The translations under genes and the position numbers were made by a program. From Moellerella wisconsensis ATCC 35017 (GTDB lineage: Bacteria > Pseudomonadota > Gammaproteobacteria > Enterobacterales > Enterobacteriaceae), in NCBI RefSeq assembly GCF_001294465.1, contig NZ_LGAA01000018.1, forward strand, positions 62,001 through 126,000: 64,000 nt of DNA. Reading direction: 5' to 3'. Under the pieces are notes generated by a model. That model was not told where the DNA came from. It saw only the letters and a list, made by a program, of their open reading frames with translations, and ran no database searches. Of this stretch, positions 29,876 through 40,387 are shown in pieces (within the stretch, counting starts at the first letter, position 1; each line of letters opens with the position of its first letter).

Positions 29876-30826
29876 ATGCATACTAAAATATTAGGCACAG
29901 GCAGTTATTTGCCACAGCAAGTTCGGACAAATTCTGATCTGGAAAAGATGGTTGATACCTCTGATGAGTGGATTGTAACTCGCACAGGCATTCATGAAAG
30001 ACGCATTGCCGGTGAAAATGAAACTGTTTCCACCATGGGATTTACAGCAGCGCAACGTGCGATAGAGATGGCCGGCATTAATAAAGCCGATATTGACCTG
30101 ATCATCGTGGCGACTACTTCTGCGACGCATGCATTTCCAAGTGCAGCTTGTCAAATTCAGCAATTGCTGGAAATTAATGATTGCGCTGCATTTGATGTTG
30201 CTGCCGCTTGTGCTGGATTTACTTATGCGCTAAGTATTGCCGATCAATTCGTGAAAACCGGAATGTCCAAAACAGCATTAGTGATTGGTGCTGATGCGTT
30301 ATCAAAAACTGTTGATCCTACAGATCGCGGTACGGTTGTTTTGTTTGGTGATGCTGCCGGTGCGATGGTTGTTACCGCGTCTGAAACCCCAGGCATAATC
30401 TCAACACATTTGCATGCTGATGGCCGCTATGGCGAGCTATTAGCTTTACCACAGCCAACGCGTGGTTCCAATGAGCCGGCTTATTTAAGTATGACCGGTA
30501 ATGAAGTCTTTAAAGTCGCGGTCAGAGAATTGGCTCATATTGTTGATGAAACATTGATCAAAAACGGGCTGGATAAATCACAGCTAGATTGGCTGGTTCC
30601 ACATCAAGCCAATTTGCGTATTATTTCCGCAACGGCTAAAAAATTAGATATGACCATGGACAAAGTCGTGGTGACATTAGATCGCCACGGTAATACGTCT
30701 GCGGCATCCGTGCCGACGGCTTTTGATGAAGCTGTGCGTGATGGGCGTATCCAAAAAGGTCATTTAGTGCTGCTTGAAGCTTTCGGCGGCGGTTTTACTT
30801 GGGGCTCAGCCTTAGTCCGTTTTTAA
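29876..30826 (+). CDS. fabH: Beta-ketoacyl-ACP synthase III
   Basis: Condenses acetyl-CoA with malonyl-ACP, starting each fatty acid chain. 316 aa, the usual length. The Cys-His-Asn triad is visible: Cys112 in [11 protein letters not shown], His in VPHQAN near 243 and Asn in [11 protein letters not shown] near 273. The C-terminal [14 protein letters not shown] is typical. It sits 4 bp after plsX and 55 bp before fabD in an operon. Confidence 0.97.
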   Translation: MHTKILGTGSYLPQQVRTNSDLEKMVDTSDEWIVTRTGIHERRIAGENETVSTMGFTAAQRAIEMAGINKADIDLIIVATTSATHAFPSAACQIQQLLEINDCAAFDVAAACAGFTYALSIADQFVKTGMSKTALVIGADALSKTVDPTDRGTVVLFGDAAGAMVVTASETPGIISTHLHADGRYGELLALPQPTRGSNEPAYLSMTGNEVFKVAVRELAHIVDETLIKNGLDKSQLDWLVPHQANLRIISATAKKLDMTMDKVVVTLDRHGNTSAASVPTAFDEAVRDGRIQKGHLVLLEAFGGGFTWGSALVRF

Positions 30827-30881
30827 TAACTGAAAGCGCGGCGTATTGAGAATTCATTTTTAATTTATTGAGAAAATCGAT

Positions 30882-31814
30882 ATGACTCAATTTGCAATGG
30901 TATTTCCCGGCCAAGGGTCGCAATCTTTAGGCATGTTAGCTGCATTAGCCGCTGAGTTTCCAATTGTTGAACAAACATTTGCCGAGGCATCAGAGGTATT
31001 AGGTTACGATTTGTGGGCTTTAGTCCAAAATGGTCCTGAAGAAGAATTAAATAAGACTTGGCAAACTCAACCCGCACTATTAGCGGCATCGGTAGCTATT
31101 TTTCGTGTTTGGCAACAAAAACAAGCACCAATGCCACAAATTATGGCGGGACACAGTCTGGGTGAATATTCAGCACTGGTCTGCTCTCAAGTAATTGACT
31201 TTAAAGAAGCGATTAAATTAGTTGAATTACGTGGTAAACTAATGCAAGAAGCCGTTCCTGCGGGAACGGGCGCAATGTACGCGATTATCGGCTTAGATAA
31301 TGCAGCTATAGAGCAGGCATGCCGTGAAGCCGCACAGGGCAGTATTGTTGCTCCTGTTAACTTTAACTCTCCGGGTCAAGTGGTTATTGCTGGTGAGAAA
31401 GCTGCGGTAGAACGTGCCGGTGCCGCCTGTAAAGCAGCAGGTGCTAAACGTGCATTACCATTATCTGTTAGTGTTCCTTCGCATTGTGCGTTGATGAAAC
31501 CAGCAGCTGATAAATTAGCGCTAGCATTAAAAGACGTTAACTTTAAGCAACCTGTTGTGCCTGTGATCAATAATGTTGATGTCAAACAGGAACAGAACGC
31601 TGATAATATACGTGATGCACTTGTGCGTCAGTTGTATAATCCTGTTCGCTGGACCGAAACAGTTGAATATATTGCTGGACAAGGTGTAGAACAACTATTA
31701 GAAATAGGGCCGGGTAAAGTCCTTACAGGGTTAACCAAGCGTATAGTAACTAATTTAAGTGCAGCGGCGGTTAATGATCCCGCATCATTAAATGCTGCTC
31801 TAGATAACCTTTGA
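30882..31814 (+). CDS. fabD: Malonyl-CoA:ACP transacylase
   Basis: Transfers malonyl groups from CoA to ACP. 310 aa. Catalytic Ser92 lies in MAGHSLGEYSAL, Arg in ELRGKLMQEAVP near 117 and His in VPSHCALM near 201; FPGQGSQ forms the N-terminal loop. An ATG in normal context starts it. fabG's ATG lies 8 bp beyond its stop. Confidence 0.97.
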   Translation: MTQFAMVFPGQGSQSLGMLAALAAEFPIVEQTFAEASEVLGYDLWALVQNGPEEELNKTWQTQPALLAASVAIFRVWQQKQAPMPQIMAGHSLGEYSALVCSQVIDFKEAIKLVELRGKLMQEAVPAGTGAMYAIIGLDNAAIEQACREAAQGSIVAPVNFNSPGQVVIAGEKAAVERAGAACKAAGAKRALPLSVSVPSHCALMKPAADKLALALKDVNFKQPVVPVINNVDVKQEQNADNIRDALVRQLYNPVRWTETVEYIAGQGVEQLLEIGPGKVLTGLTKRIVTNLSAAAVNDPASLNAALDNL

Positions 31815-31822
31815 GGGCGACC

Positions 31823-32557
31823 ATGAGCTTTGATGGAAAAATTGCACTTGTAACAGGCGCTAGCCGTGGAATTGGCCGTGCAATCGCTGAGAATTTAGCT
31901 CAGCGCGGAGCAATTGTCATTGGTACAGCAACAAGTGACAGCGGTGCAGAAGCAATAAGCACTTACCTGGGTGATAAAGGTAAAGGTTTTGCGTTAAATG
32001 TTACCGATCAAACATCAATTGACCAAACATTAGCCGATATTCGTAAAGAATTTGGCGAAATCGATATTTTGGTTAATAATGCGGGTATTACTCGTGATAA
32101 CCTACTGATGCGTATGAAAGATGATGAATGGCAAGATATTATTGACACCAATCTTTCATCCGTTTACCGTCTGTCTAAAGCAGTAATACGTTCTATGATG
32201 AAAAAACGTTGTGGACGTATTATTTCTATCGCATCTGTTGTTGGTGTGATGGGTAATGCGGGACAGGCAAATTATTCGGCAGCGAAAGCTGGGCTAATTG
32301 GTTTTAGTAAATCATTGGCCCGTGAAATAGCTTCCCGAGGCATTACCGTGAATGTTGTTGCACCAGGTTTTATCGAAACTGATATGACTCGGGCATTGAC
32401 AGACGAGCAGAGGGCAGGCATTTTATCTCAAGTTCCTGCTGACAGGCTAGGTGATGCAAAAGAAATAGCCAGTGCTGTAGCATTCTTAGCTTCAGATGAA
32501 GCAGCTTACATTACGGGTGAAACATTGCATGTCAATGGCGGCATGTACATGATTTAA
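31823..32557 (+). CDS. fabG: 3-oxoacyl-ACP reductase
   Basis: NADPH-dependent classical SDR reducing beta-ketoacyl-ACP. 244 aa from ATG 31823; the frame is open four codons further but lacks the family start. The cofactor loop GASRGIG (12-18), NNAG near residue 86, catalytic Ser138 and the YSAAKAG motif at 151-157 are seen, with the C-terminal GETLHVNGGMYM. A gap of about 156 bp precedes acpP. Confidence 0.97.
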   Translation: MSFDGKIALVTGASRGIGRAIAENLAQRGAIVIGTATSDSGAEAISTYLGDKGKGFALNVTDQTSIDQTLADIRKEFGEIDILVNNAGITRDNLLMRMKDDEWQDIIDTNLSSVYRLSKAVIRSMMKKRCGRIISIASVVGVMGNAGQANYSAAKAGLIGFSKSLAREIASRGITVNVVAPGFIETDMTRALTDEQRAGILSQVPADRLGDAKEIASAVAFLASDEAAYITGETLHVNGGMYMI

Positions 32558-32713
32558 GAAAATGGAGGAGTCCTTTTGCATTATTTGTGTTATGTAGCGC
32601 AAAATATTGCAAAAAAGCGATTCCAACAGCCGGGATTGGGTTGTATCTTTTCCTGTATTTCATAAACTACGAAAACCATCGCGAAAGCGAGTTTTGATAG
32701 GAATTTTAATAGT

Positions 32714-32950
32714 ATGAGCACTATCGAAGAACGCGTTAAGAAAATCATCGTTGACCAATTGGGTGTTAAAGAGGACGAAGTTGTTAATACGGCTTCATTT
32801 GTTGATGACTTGGGCGCTGATTCTCTTGACACAGTTGAGCTGGTTATGGCTCTCGAAGAAGAGTTCGATTGCGAAATCCCTGACGAAGAAGCTGAAAAGA
32901 TCACTACAGTACAGGCTGCTATCGACTACGTCTCGTCCGCAAGCAACTAA
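32714..32950 (+). CDS. acpP: Acyl carrier protein
   Basis: Central acyl carrier of fatty-acid synthesis, 78 aa, strongly acidic. Phosphopantetheine attaches to Ser37 in [10 protein letters not shown]. The sequence [12 protein letters not shown] and C-terminal [13 protein letters not shown] match E. coli with few changes. Its ribosome site and an upstream 155-bp spacer imply an extra promoter. A hairpin (32969-32988) just downstream probably attenuates read-through to fabF. Confidence 0.97.
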   Translation: MSTIEERVKKIIVDQLGVKEDEVVNTASFVDDLGADSLDTVELVMALEEEFDCEIPDEEAEKITTVQAAIDYVSSASN

Positions 32951-32968
32951 TACTTATATACCATATCT

Positions 32969-32988
32969 AGGCGGTCACTCGACCGCCT
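32969..32988 (+). terminator. Hairpin between acpP and fabF (possible attenuator)
   Basis: AGGCGGTC (32969-32976) and GACCGCCT (32981-32988) form a perfect 8-bp stem with a tetraloop. The T-run is weak (ATGTTTATCCC). It would stop or stabilise the acpP mRNA and lower fabF expression, which matches the much greater need for ACP. Confidence 0.5.
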
Positions 32989-33028
32989 ATGTTTATCCCT
33001 TAACTTTTTCCCTCCTTGGAGGATAAGC

Positions 33029-34279
33029 GTGTCTAAACGTCGAGTCGTCGTAACTGGACTGGGCATGTTATCTCCTGTCGGCAATACAGTTGAATCATCA
33101 TGGAAAGCTGTTTGTGACGGACAGAGTGGTATCAGCCTTATCGAGCATTTTGATACTACTAACCATGCAACGAAATTTGCTGGGGTAGTAAAAGAATTTA
33201 ATCACGAAGATTATGGACTTTCCCGCAAAGATGCGCGGAAAATGGATCCATTTATTCAGTACGGGATTGCCGCAGGTCAACAAGCACTGCAAGATTCAGG
33301 GCTGGAAATAACAGAAGCCAATGCTACTCGTATCGGTGCAGCGATTGGTTCTGGTATTGGTGGATTAGGTCTTATTCAAGATAACTGTGAGTCTCTTGGT
33401 GCAGGTGGCCCACGTAAAGTGAGTCCTTTCTTTGTGCCTTCAACGATTATTAATATGGTTGCGGGTCACTTAAGCATCATACATGGTTTTAAAGGCCCAT
33501 CAATTTCGATTGCTACTGCTTGTACCTCGGGTGTTCATAATATCGGTCATGCTGCGCGTATGATTGTTTATGGTGATGCTGATGTGATGATAGCGGGCGG
33601 TGCGGAAAAAGCGACCACCCCTTTGGGTGTGGCGGGTTTTGGTGCAGCGAGAGCATTATCGACGCGTAATGATGACCCGCAGGCGGCAAGCCGTCCTTGG
33701 GATAAAAATCGTGACGGTTTTGTGCTTGGTGACGGCGCGGGCATTATCGTGCTCGAAGAGTATGAGCATGCTAAAGCGCGTGGAGCCAAAATTTATGCTG
33801 AAATTGTTGGCTTTGGTATGAGCAGCGATGCTTACCACATGACGTCACCGGCAGAAAATGGTGAAGGTGCGGCATTAGCGATGGTCAATGCATTGAAAGA
33901 TGCTCAGATTAGTGCTCAGGATATCGGTTACATCAATGCTCATGGCACATCAACGCATGCCGGTGATATTGCCGAAGCTCAAGCGGTTGAAACGGTCTTT
34001 GGGATGGGTACCGATGTGTTGGTCAGCTCGACAAAATCGATGACTGGTCATCTATTAGGTGCGGCTGGTGCAATTGAATCGATTTTCACCATTTTGGCGT
34101 TAAGAGATCAAATTGTCCCGCCGACAATTAACCTTGATGAGCCTGATGAAGCATGTAAACTGGATTTTGTCCCTGGCGCTGCGCGTAAAGTTGAAAATAT
34201 GGAGTACGCACTGTGTAACTCTTTCGGCTTTGGTGGCACCAATGGCTCACTTATTTTCCGTAAAGTGAGTGACAGCTAA
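33029..34279 (+). CDS. fabF: Beta-ketoacyl-ACP synthase II
   Basis: Elongating condensing enzyme, needed for palmitoleate to cis-vaccenate elongation and membrane temperature response. 416 aa, near the family length. Active Cys164 in IATACTSG, His in [11 protein letters not shown] near 305 and His in [14 protein letters not shown] near 342 form the Cys-His-His triad. It starts with GTG behind GGAGG. A strong terminator follows, yet pabC and mltG continue downstream on the same strand. Confidence 0.96.
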   Translation: MSKRRVVVTGLGMLSPVGNTVESSWKAVCDGQSGISLIEHFDTTNHATKFAGVVKEFNHEDYGLSRKDARKMDPFIQYGIAAGQQALQDSGLEITEANATRIGAAIGSGIGGLGLIQDNCESLGAGGPRKVSPFFVPSTIINMVAGHLSIIHGFKGPSISIATACTSGVHNIGHAARMIVYGDADVMIAGGAEKATTPLGVAGFGAARALSTRNDDPQAASRPWDKNRDGFVLGDGAGIIVLEEYEHAKARGAKIYAEIVGFGMSSDAYHMTSPAENGEGAALAMVNALKDAQISAQDIGYINAHGTSTHAGDIAEAQAVETVFGMGTDVLVSSTKSMTGHLLGAAGAIESIFTILALRDQIVPPTINLDEPDEACKLDFVPGAARKVENMEYALCNSFGFGGTNGSLIFRKVSDS

Positions 34280-34389
34280 ATATTTGTTAGTGTGTATTCT
34301 TTGATAGTGGGGATTTTTAACCTGCTATCAAGCGGCTAACACGCGACAATAAATATTAGTTAAAACAGTCATAACGACAAATATCCTGA

Positions 34390-34421
34390 AAGCCTCGGCA
34401 TTTAACCGCCGAGGCTTTTTT
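34390..34421 (+). terminator. Terminator of the fab operon
   Basis: AAGCCTCGGC (34390-34399) pairs with GCCGAGGCTT (34408-34417), followed by a run of T. It lies about 110 bp after fabF. Confidence 0.92.
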
Positions 34422-34510
34422 GCATCGGACTTATCAGTCAGCTGAATTGACTCACTCCTGAATTGATATTACCATCTGATTTATCAGTATTAATTTAATT
34501 AAGAATAGCG

Positions 34511-35335
34511 ATGACCTATTGGATTAATGGCAGCAAAACCGACACATTGTCCGCGAGCGATCGTGCTGTACAGTTCGGTGATGGTTGTTTTACTACTCTG
34601 AAAGTAGAGCGCCAACAGATAGTCATGCTGGAGCAACATCTTACGCGCTTGCGTACCGACACAATGCGTTTGCGTTTGCCGCCCCCAGATTGGCAGCAAC
34701 TTCGCGCCCATTTAGTCAATATTGCTGAGCAACAATCCGAGACGATGGTGCTGAAAGTGATTATTAGCCGTGGGCAAGGCGGTCGGGGTTACAGTAGCGC
34801 GAATTTTACTGCACCGACGGTGATTGTTTCCGTCAGTCCTTATCCCCATCATTATCCATGTTGGCAGCAAGCGGGCATCGAATTGATCCTCAGCCCCATC
34901 CCCTTGGGTAAAAATCCCTATTTAGCCGGTATCAAACACCTTAATCGCTTAGAGCAGGTGCTTATCAAACAATATATCGATGACCAACAGGCTGATGAAG
35001 CTTTAGTCGTTGATATTGAAGGCTTATTGGTAGAATGTTGCAGTGCTAATATATTCTGGCGTCAGGGAGAGCAGGTATATACGCCATTGCTCGATAACGC
35101 TGGCGTGAATGGATTAATGCGTCAGCGTATCATACAGTTACTGGCGGATAGCCCATATACACTGCAGCAGGTGGCTGAGTCCCCACAGGCGTTAGCTCTG
35201 TGTGATGAGGTGCTGGTATGTAATACACTAATGCCAATTATACCGGTAAACGCCATTCGGTTACCGGAATCTTCCACTGTTTGGCATTATCAGTCACGGC
35301 ATTTATTTAACTATTTGTTGCCAAGTTGCCAATAA
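34511..35335 (+). CDS. pabC: Aminodeoxychorismate lyase
   Basis: Fold type IV PLP enzyme releasing 4-aminobenzoate and pyruvate from aminodeoxychorismate in folate synthesis. 274 aa. Start MTYWINGS, RAVQFGDGCFTTLKV, the PLP lysine Lys142 in KHLNRLEQV, and VDIEGLLVECCSANIFW are as expected. It begins a second operon (pabC-mltG-tmk-holB) after the fab terminator. Gene order equals that of E. coli. Confidence 0.93.
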   Translation: MTYWINGSKTDTLSASDRAVQFGDGCFTTLKVERQQIVMLEQHLTRLRTDTMRLRLPPPDWQQLRAHLVNIAEQQSETMVLKVIISRGQGGRGYSSANFTAPTVIVSVSPYPHHYPCWQQAGIELILSPIPLGKNPYLAGIKHLNRLEQVLIKQYIDDQQADEALVVDIEGLLVECCSANIFWRQGEQVYTPLLDNAGVNGLMRQRIIQLLADSPYTLQQVAESPQALALCDEVLVCNTLMPIIPVNAIRLPESSTVWHYQSRHLFNYLLPSCQ

Positions 35336-35376
35336 TTAATGCCAAATCAGCCCATAGGTTCAAAAATAGGTAAGTA

Positions 35377-36393
35377 ATGAAATTAGCAAAACAGATAACT
35401 ATTGGGGTGGTATTTATTGCCGTGGTAGCGGCGGCGACCCTGTATGTTCTTTATCAGCAGGTGGTAAGCTATGGGCATGAGCCAATCACCTTAAATGAAG
35501 ATAAAATCTTTACGGTACCCGCTGGAACCGGGCGTATTGCGCTGGAAGGCCTATTAGTAGATGGTAAGATTATTGAAAAAAGTCCGGCATTCCAGTGGCT
35601 GTTAAAATTACAGCCTGAACTGGCGCAATTTAAAGCTGGAACGTATCGGCTACAACCTAAGATGACTGTCACTCAATTGCTGGCATTATTATCGAGCGGT
35701 AAAGAGGCTCAATTTACCATTCGTTTTATTGAAGGCAGCAAGCTCAGTGATTGGTCAGCAATATTACGAGACGCGCCGTATTTAACCCATGAAACTGAAG
35801 GGAAATCCTTGGAGCAATTAAGCGAATTGTTGGCGATAGAAACGCCAGATTCGCTGGAAGGATGGTTTTATCCTGATACTTATCACTATACCGCCAATAC
35901 CAGTGACTTGGATATTTTAAAACGGGCGCACCAACAAATGAAAAGCGCATTGGATCAAGCTTGGAAAGGGCGAGACAAAACATTGCCTTATACACGTCCT
36001 TATGAAATGCTGATCATGGCATCTATTGTTGAAAAAGAAACCGGTGTAGAGCACGAGCGTTCCAAGGTGGCCTCCGTGTTTACTAATCGATTGAAGAAAA
36101 ATATGCGGTTACAAACTGATCCGACGGTAATTTATGGTTTAGCCGAGAAATACCGAGGCACGATTTATCGTAGCGATTTAAATAATTATACCCCGTATAA
36201 TACTTATCTTATCGATGGATTACCGCCAACACCGATTGCGATGCCTGGTCTGGCCTCGCTCAAAGCGGCGGCACATCCTGCGACCACTGATTATTTATAT
36301 TTTGTGGCCGATGGCACGGGTGGGCATACATTCAGCACTAATTTGAACGATCATAATCGTGCGGTTAAAGTGTATCGGCAGTTACAAAAATAA
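35377..36393 (+). CDS. mltG: Endolytic murein transglycosylase MltG
   Basis: Inner-membrane enzyme that cuts nascent glycan strands and sets chain length. 338 aa: short cytoplasmic start, one transmembrane segment (~8-26), a LysM-like region, then the YceG catalytic domain with [11 protein letters not shown] and the IVEKETG motif carrying the catalytic Glu near 220, plus [10 protein letters not shown] and [14 protein letters not shown]. It is followed by tmk after 14 bp. Confidence 0.95.
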   Translation: MKLAKQITIGVVFIAVVAAATLYVLYQQVVSYGHEPITLNEDKIFTVPAGTGRIALEGLLVDGKIIEKSPAFQWLLKLQPELAQFKAGTYRLQPKMTVTQLLALLSSGKEAQFTIRFIEGSKLSDWSAILRDAPYLTHETEGKSLEQLSELLAIETPDSLEGWFYPDTYHYTANTSDLDILKRAHQQMKSALDQAWKGRDKTLPYTRPYEMLIMASIVEKETGVEHERSKVASVFTNRLKKNMRLQTDPTVIYGLAEKYRGTIYRSDLNNYTPYNTYLIDGLPPTPIAMPGLASLKAAAHPATTDYLYFVADGTGGHTFSTNLNDHNRAVKVYRQLQK

Positions 36394-36407
36394 CATTAAT
36401 GGATAGC

Positions 36408-37043
36408 ATGAAAAATCATTACATTGTCATTGAAGGTCTAGAAGGCGCAGGGAAAACCTCCGCGATTAATACGGTCATTGATACGCTGGCGGAGGTTGGG
36501 GTGCATAATATCACTTTTACCCGCGAGCCAGGAGGCACACCGTTAGCGGAGAAACTGCGTGACTTGATAAAACAGGGGATAGAGAGTGACCCTGTCACAG
36601 ATAAGGCCGAATTATTAATGTTATATGCGGCGCGAGTGCAACTGGTAGAAACCGTGATTAAACCAGCGTTAGCCCGTGGGTGTTGGGTGGTTGGTGATCG
36701 TCATGATCTCTCCTCGCAAGCATATCAAGGCGGAGGACGCGGTATCGATCAACAACTGATGCAGTCACTGAGAACCTTGGTACTTGGCGAGTTTAAACCA
36801 TCGCTGACTTTGTATCTGGATTTAGATCCTGAAATAGGCCTACAACGTGCACGTTCTCGCGGTGAGTTAGACCGAATTGAAAAACAATCTCTCGACTTTT
36901 TTCACCGTACCCGAGCGCGATATTTAGAGTTAGCCGCGGTAGATGACACTATCTTGACTATTGATGCCAGCCAAAATTTCGCGCAAGTTCAAGCCAGTAT
37001 TCGCCAGACATTACAGCAATGGCTTGCTCAGCAGGAAGCATAA
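36408..37043 (+). CDS. tmk: Thymidylate kinase
   Basis: Phosphorylates dTMP to dTDP, essential for DNA synthesis. 211 aa with P-loop GLEGAGKTS near residues 8-16, the DR motif in [18 protein letters not shown] and the LID with [11 protein letters not shown], as in the class with an Arg in the LID. ATG 36408 (GGAT five bases upstream) matches the family N-terminus better than ATG 36399. Its stop is 3 bp before the holB ATG. Confidence 0.95.
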   Translation: MKNHYIVIEGLEGAGKTSAINTVIDTLAEVGVHNITFTREPGGTPLAEKLRDLIKQGIESDPVTDKAELLMLYAARVQLVETVIKPALARGCWVVGDRHDLSSQAYQGGGRGIDQQLMQSLRTLVLGEFKPSLTLYLDLDPEIGLQRARSRGELDRIEKQSLDFFHRTRARYLELAAVDDTILTIDASQNFAQVQASIRQTLQQWLAQQEA

Positions 37044-37046
37044 TTG

Positions 37047-38039
37047 ATGAACTGGTATCCGTGGCTGAATAAAATCTATCGCCCGATAATTAATGCTTAT
37101 CAGCAAGGTAAGGGGCATCATGCGTTGCTGATCCATGCGCTTGATGGAAATGGAGCTGATGCATTGTGCTACGCTATCAGCCGTTGGTTAATGTGTCAGT
37201 CGCCCGACGGATTAAAAAGCTGCGGTCATTGTCATAGTTGCCGTTTGATGTTAGCAGGTACACATCCTGACCACACCGTGCTCAGCCCGGAGAAAGGCAA
37301 AACCAGTATTAGCGTAGATGCGGTCAGAAAGCTGATCGAAAAATTGTCCTCTCATTCTCAGCAAGGCGGCGCTAAAGTTGTGTGGATCCCCAACACTGAA
37401 GCTTTAACCGATGCGGCGGCAAATGCATTGTTAAAGACGCTGGAAGAACCCGCGCAATCGACCTTTTTTATTTTGCAGTGCCAGCGACCAGAAACGCTGC
37501 TGGCTACGTTGAGAAGTCGCTGTTTTTATCATTATCTTGCAGTGCCTGACAGTGATAGCGCTTGGTTTTGGCTGCATAAAAACTTCCCCCAAGTGCCTTA
37601 CTCCGATGCAGTAACCGCGTTACGTTTATCGCAAGGCGCACCTGTGGCCGCGGCTAAGTTATTAGAAACCACTCATTGGCAGCAACGCCAGCAATTTTGC
37701 CATGCATTATCGGCAGCGTTACAGCAGCAGGACATGTTATCGTTATTACCGGCATTAAATCAGGAGGGGATGACAACTCGACTTTATTGGTTGATGGGGT
37801 TACTCACTGATGCGATGAAGTACCAACAAGGGGCAGCTGAGTTTTGCAGTAATCAAGATCAGCTCCCTTTAATCGCCCAACTTGCCAACATACAGGCGCC
37901 CTCTCAATTGTTGGCTGCCTTTGATAAATGGCAAAATTGCCACCATCAATTACTGACAGTAACCAGTTTAAATCAAGAGCTGATACTGACTAACCAGTTA
38001 TTAGATTGGGAAAAATCGTTAGTTATGACGTCAAAATAA
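37047..38039 (+). CDS. holB: DNA polymerase III subunit delta'
   Basis: Clamp-loader subunit, a catalytically inactive AAA+ protein of 330 aa. The zinc cluster CGHCHSC with an earlier Cys is at residues 50-65, VVWIPNTEALTDAAANALLKTLEEP carries the SRC-adjacent region, and RSRC motif follows. The first helix WYPWLNKIY resembles E. coli HolB. An ATG at 37047 is preferred over the TTG just upstream. The ATP-binding P-loop is degenerate, normal for delta'. Confidence 0.92.
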   Translation: MNWYPWLNKIYRPIINAYQQGKGHHALLIHALDGNGADALCYAISRWLMCQSPDGLKSCGHCHSCRLMLAGTHPDHTVLSPEKGKTSISVDAVRKLIEKLSSHSQQGGAKVVWIPNTEALTDAAANALLKTLEEPAQSTFFILQCQRPETLLATLRSRCFYHYLAVPDSDSAWFWLHKNFPQVPYSDAVTALRLSQGAPVAAAKLLETTHWQQRQQFCHALSAALQQQDMLSLLPALNQEGMTTRLYWLMGLLTDAMKYQQGAAEFCSNQDQLPLIAQLANIQAPSQLLAAFDKWQNCHHQLLTVTSLNQELILTNQLLDWEKSLVMTSK

Positions 38040-38090
38040 TTGACCAAAATAGCTTTAAAATAAAAATACCCGTAAAAATAAGAGTTAAAT

Positions 38091-38882
38091 ATGTTTTTAG
38101 TTGATTCGCACTGTCATCTCGATTGCTTAGATTATGAAAAACTACATACTAGCGTCGATGATGTGATAGCCAAAGCTCAGCAACGTGATGTCCAGTTTAT
38201 GTTGGCCGTCGCAACGACCTTGCCGGGTTTTGAGAAGATGAAAGATCTGATTGGATCGCGAGATAATGTGGCTTTTTCATGTGGGATCCATCCACTAAAT
38301 TTAGACGAAGGTCATGATTTTGAACGATTGGCTTCGCTAGCTGCACAATCTGAGGTCGTGGCGCTAGGTGAAACCGGTCTAGATTATTATTATCAAAAAG
38401 ATAATGCCGAATTGCAGCAAACCTCGTTTCGTCAGCATATTCGTATTGGTCGTCAATTGAATAAACCGGTGATTGTTCATACCCGCGATGCCCGTAACGA
38501 TACCTTAAATATTCTGCGTGAGGAGCATGCCGAAGAGTGTGGCGGCGTGTTACATTGCTTTACTGAGGATAAGCAGACGGCAGTAGAATTGCTGGATTTA
38601 GGTTTTTATATCTCATTTTCTGGCATTGTTACTTTCCGTAATGCCGAGCAAATTCGAGAAGCCGCGCGCATTGTACCACTTGATCGTATTTTAATTGAGA
38701 CGGACTCACCGTATTTAGCGCCTGTTCCTCATCGTGGTAAAGAAAATCAACCTGCATACGTTCGGGATGTTGCTGAGTATATGGCGGTATTAAAAGGTGT
38801 CAGCGTGGAACAACTGGCCGAAGCCACTACAGAGAATTTTAATCGCCTGTTCCATTTAAATGTCGATCAGCCAGCTGAGTAA
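38091..38882 (+). CDS. ycfH: TatD-family metal-dependent hydrolase YcfH
   Basis: Amidohydrolase-fold protein of 263 aa in the TatD DNase family. Metal ligands are visible in DSHCHLD (His7, His9), Glu in GETGLDYYY near 97, PVIVHTRDA, HCFTED and ETDSPYLAP. The E. coli orthologue is YcfH, a paralogue of TatD whose exact cellular role is not fixed; DNase or deacylase activity is reported for the family. It continues the holB operon, 51 bp behind. Confidence 0.92.
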   Translation: MFLVDSHCHLDCLDYEKLHTSVDDVIAKAQQRDVQFMLAVATTLPGFEKMKDLIGSRDNVAFSCGIHPLNLDEGHDFERLASLAAQSEVVALGETGLDYYYQKDNAELQQTSFRQHIRIGRQLNKPVIVHTRDARNDTLNILREEHAEECGGVLHCFTEDKQTAVELLDLGFYISFSGIVTFRNAEQIREAARIVPLDRILIETDSPYLAPVPHRGKENQPAYVRDVAEYMAVLKGVSVEQLAEATTENFNRLFHLNVDQPAE

Positions 38883-38955
38883 GTTTGAGCCCGGCGCTAA
38901 TTATCTGCTAGCTATTACCTGTTTAGTTATTATCATTCTATATTAGGGGATTAAA

Positions 38956-39306
38956 ATGTCAGAAGACACTATTTTCAGTAAAATTATTCGTCGTGAAATC
39001 CCAGCCGACATCGTTTATCAAGATGAGTTTGTGACTGCTTTTCGCGATATAGCGCCGCAAGCACCGACCCATATACTGATTATTCCCAATAAATTAATTC
39101 CAACAGTTAACGATGTCACCCCTGAGGATGAACAGATGTTGGGGAAATTATTTGTGGCAGCCGCTAAAATTGCAGAACAAGAAGGTATTGCTGAAGATGG
39201 ATACCGTCTGATAATGAACTGCAATAAACATGCGGGACAAGTGGTTTACCATATTCATATGCACTTAGTGGGTGGACGTCCATTAGGCCCGCTATTAGCA
39301 GAATAG
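38956..39306 (+). CDS. hinT: HIT-family purine nucleoside phosphoramidase HinT
   Basis: Dimeric enzyme of 116 aa hydrolysing AMP-lysine and other nucleoside phosphoramidates. The N-terminal [19 protein letters not shown] and the HIHMHLVGG histidine triad near residues 99-107 (nucleophile His) are intact. It lies 73 bp after ycfH and before ycfL. Confidence 0.96.
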   Translation: MSEDTIFSKIIRREIPADIVYQDEFVTAFRDIAPQAPTHILIIPNKLIPTVNDVTPEDEQMLGKLFVAAAKIAEQEGIAEDGYRLIMNCNKHAGQVVYHIHMHLVGGRPLGPLLAE

Positions 39307-39372
39307 TGGATTCATTGCAGGCGAGTGTGCCGAGAGTAATTCGTCTAACTCGCTGATAATAGGCTAATACTA

Positions 39373-39777
39373 ATGCGTAAACAACTCAAGGAATTCAGTT
39401 TATTAGGGATAATAACTCTAATGCTGGTGATGCTGACAGGGTGTTTGAGTAAGAAGCAAAATGGATTGAATTTAAATCAAAGTCAATTAGTGGTAATGGA
39501 GCCTTCGGTACTGGCCAGTGGCGTGATAGTCGAGACCCCGCGCATAACGCAGCAGAATAACGGTATGACGTCCGCCAGTATTAGTATTAGTAATGTTCAT
39601 CACCAACCAGCGAACATTATGTATCGTTTATATTGGTATGATGCCAATGGCTTGCGTATTGGCAAACCGAAAGATAATCCGCTAACGCTGGCAGCGGATT
39701 CGGTTAAAACCATTGTGGCTGATAACCCTGCGCCACAGGCTAACCATGTGCGTATTTATGTATTTTTACCGAATTAA
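39373..39777 (+). CDS. ycfL: YcfL-family lipoprotein
   Basis: Small predicted lipoprotein of 134 aa. The N-terminal hydrophobic stretch ends in a lipobox LTGC with Cys near residue 24, followed by a DUF1425-type domain (YRLYWYDANGLRIG, a beta sandwich). The role is unknown; it is consistently placed beside lpoB. The start is the ATG giving a normal Sec/lipoprotein signal. Confidence 0.9.
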   Translation: MRKQLKEFSLLGIITLMLVMLTGCLSKKQNGLNLNQSQLVVMEPSVLASGVIVETPRITQQNNGMTSASISISNVHHQPANIMYRLYWYDANGLRIGKPKDNPLTLAADSVKTIVADNPAPQANHVRIYVFLPN

Positions 39778-39792
39778 TTCGCGGAGAGAGTG

Positions 39793-40371
39793 ATGAAACG
39801 GATCTTATTGGTTATGGCTGCCAGCGTATTACTGGCAGGCTGTCCTTCAACCTATATGCCTGAAAATAAAGCCCCAGTAGAAACGGTAACCCCTCCGCCA
39901 GAGGTTGAACCTGTTACCCCACCACCGGTTGATGTGGTTCCTATTCCACCGAAACAAACGGCGGTCGATTGGTCAGCTGTTGTTGCTCCGTTGATCACAC
40001 AAATGGCCTCAGCTGATAGTGTAGAGAGCGGCAAGATTTTATTAGTTGATTCAGTAAAAAATAATACTAACGGCGCATTGCCAGTTGCAAAAGTGACTTC
40101 GGCGATTGTGAATACTGTCGATAATACGGGGCGCTTTAATTTGGTGCCGCAAGATGTGGTGGTTAGTGCCCGCAAGGCGCTAGGCTTATCTCAAGAAGAT
40201 AGCTTAGTCACCCGTAGTAAAGCCATAGGGCTTGGGCGTTATGTACAAGCTAATTATGTGCTATATAGCGTGGTGTCTGGCAGTAAAGATAATCGTGATA
40301 TAGAAATGCAATTGCTGTCGGTACAGAGTGGCGAAATTTTATGGTCAGGCGACGGAAAAATTGACCAATAA
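39793..40371 (+). CDS. lpoB: Penicillin-binding protein activator LpoB
   Basis: Outer-membrane lipoprotein that stimulates PBP1b peptidoglycan synthase from the periplasm. 192 aa: lipobox LLAGC near residue 16, a Pro-rich linker (TPPPEVEPVTPPPV), then the globular domain that contacts the UB2H region of PBP1b. The second ATG is chosen, since a GTG immediately before it would extend by one residue. It precedes thiK. Confidence 0.93.
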   Translation: MKRILLVMAASVLLAGCPSTYMPENKAPVETVTPPPEVEPVTPPPVDVVPIPPKQTAVDWSAVVAPLITQMASADSVESGKILLVDSVKNNTNGALPVAKVTSAIVNTVDNTGRFNLVPQDVVVSARKALGLSQEDSLVTRSKAIGLGRYVQANYVLYSVVSGSKDNRDIEMQLLSVQSGEILWSGDGKIDQ

Positions 40372-40387
40372 CATTTTTCGGAGCTCG

